The notes under the pieces: model-generated
Seen by the model: only the letters and a program-made list of their open reading frames with translations
Told to the model about the DNA's origin: nothing
Databases searched by the model: none
Position numbers and translations under genes: made by a program
In this document: in pieces, positions 63,299 to 64,000 of the stretch
How positions within the stretch are numbered: the stretch's first letter is position 1
How the letters are laid out: every line of letters starts with the position of its first letter
NCBI GenBank assembly: GCA_030844895.1
Contig: CM061226.1
Location: 47,996,238-48,060,237, forward strand
DNA: 64,000 nt
Origin: Ambrosia x helenae
Lineage: Eukaryota > Streptophyta > Magnoliopsida > Asterales > Asteraceae
Direction of reading: 5' to 3'

Positions 63299-64000
63299 AG
63301 GTCTAAGCCTCAAATAAAGTAAAATCCAGGGGTGGTTGAAAGTGAATTTACGTAAAGAACATGTAAATTACAAAACCGACAATGACTACGTCAATCCAAA
63401 TCATTTGTCAACCCCCATCGTGTGATTTTCACCATCCCTCAATTTAGAGCTCGGTCAATCAAACACCTGACTCCATCACAAAAGACTTTTTTTCAATTGT
63501 AATCATTTTCAAGGCTTTATTCTCATTTTATTTCTAAGCCCTCGTATATATCAACATTCCCATTAAATAGAACGCATGTATATCGCCTTAATGCCTTCAA
63601 TTAGAAGTGTGAAATGATTCTCGGTCATTTTGAACTGCCGCCACCCTCTTTAGAGGATAAAAAGGTCTAAGCCTCAAATAAAAGGAAATCCAAGGGGTGG
63701 TTCGAAGTGGATTTTGGTGAACAACATGTATATTACAAAACCGACAATGACTAGGTTAATCCAAATCAAGTGTCTACCCCCTTCGAGTGATCTTCACCAC
63801 CCCTCAAATTAGAATTCGGTCAATCAAACACCTAATTCCATCACAAAAGACTTTTTGTCAATTGTAATCATTTTCGAGGCTTTATTTTCATTTTATTTCT
63901 AAGCCTCGTATATATCAACATTCCCATTAAATAGAACTCATGTATATCGCCTTAATGGCCTCATTTAGATGTGTGAAATCAGTTTCGGTGATTTTGAAAT
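63299..64000 (-). repeat. Satellite array continuing to the window end
   Basis: The remainder of the monomer split by the hAT-type element, then further reverse-orientation monomers with CAATTG phase marks near 63496 and 63860. The types are the same as in the right block (GATTCTCGGTCATTTTGAAC class followed by the AGAACTCATG class). The array runs off the window. Confidence 0.95.

Noticed and set aside
1..64000. Telomere repeats, CENP-B-like box, rRNA or tRNA genes
   Set aside because: Looked for by eye on both strands; none seen. The tRNA-Met match at 59901-59914 is only the retrotransposon primer site.

Overview
The window is plant repetitive heterochromatin: a satellite DNA array of roughly 55 kb, interrupted by one LTR retrotransposon and one small DNA transposon. 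I see no host protein gene, rRNA, tRNA or CRISPR array. A plant origin follows from the Ty3/gypsy chromovirus (Tekay-like pol with a C-terminal chromodomain-like segment and an initiator-tRNA-Met primer site) and from the hAT-type element. The pol and LTR sequences look most like those of Asteraceae, but that is an impression from memory and needs a database search.

Layout. (1) Bases 1-30830: about 84 head-to-tail copies of an AT-rich satellite with a dominant period of 366 bp, in one orientation. The first ~12 kb is a mosaic with multi-monomer duplications; ~12-30.5 kb is highly homogenised. (2) Bases 30831-30930: a 100-N gap. (3) Bases 30931-53380: about 61 copies of the same satellite in the opposite orientation. 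They belong to several diverged subfamilies with a 7-monomer (~2.56 kb) higher-order pattern, an exact 1450-bp-period tandem duplication, and a more degraded zone from ~47.4 kb. (4) Bases 53381-62461: a Ty3/gypsy element on the minus strand with two ~2.55 kb LTRs, a 5-bp target duplication (CATTT), PBS, polypurine tract, and a protease-RT-RNase H-integrase-chromodomain order. A second 100-N gap lies where gag should be. (5) Bases 62462-64000: the satellite resumes in the same orientation and is split by a 689-bp non-autonomous hAT-type element (62602-63290) with an 8-bp target duplication.

How the parts relate. The retrotransposon sits inside one satellite monomer, which continues in register on the other side, so the array is older than the insertion. 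The two LTRs are nearly identical and differ mainly by 1-2 base indels. The pol reading frame is also broken mainly by small indels, while protein similarity continues in neighbouring frames. Both facts fit a recent insertion seen through an unpolished long-read assembly, although real decay cannot be excluded. The many 60-72 codon open frames in the right array are chance frames of the satellite and are not annotated as genes.
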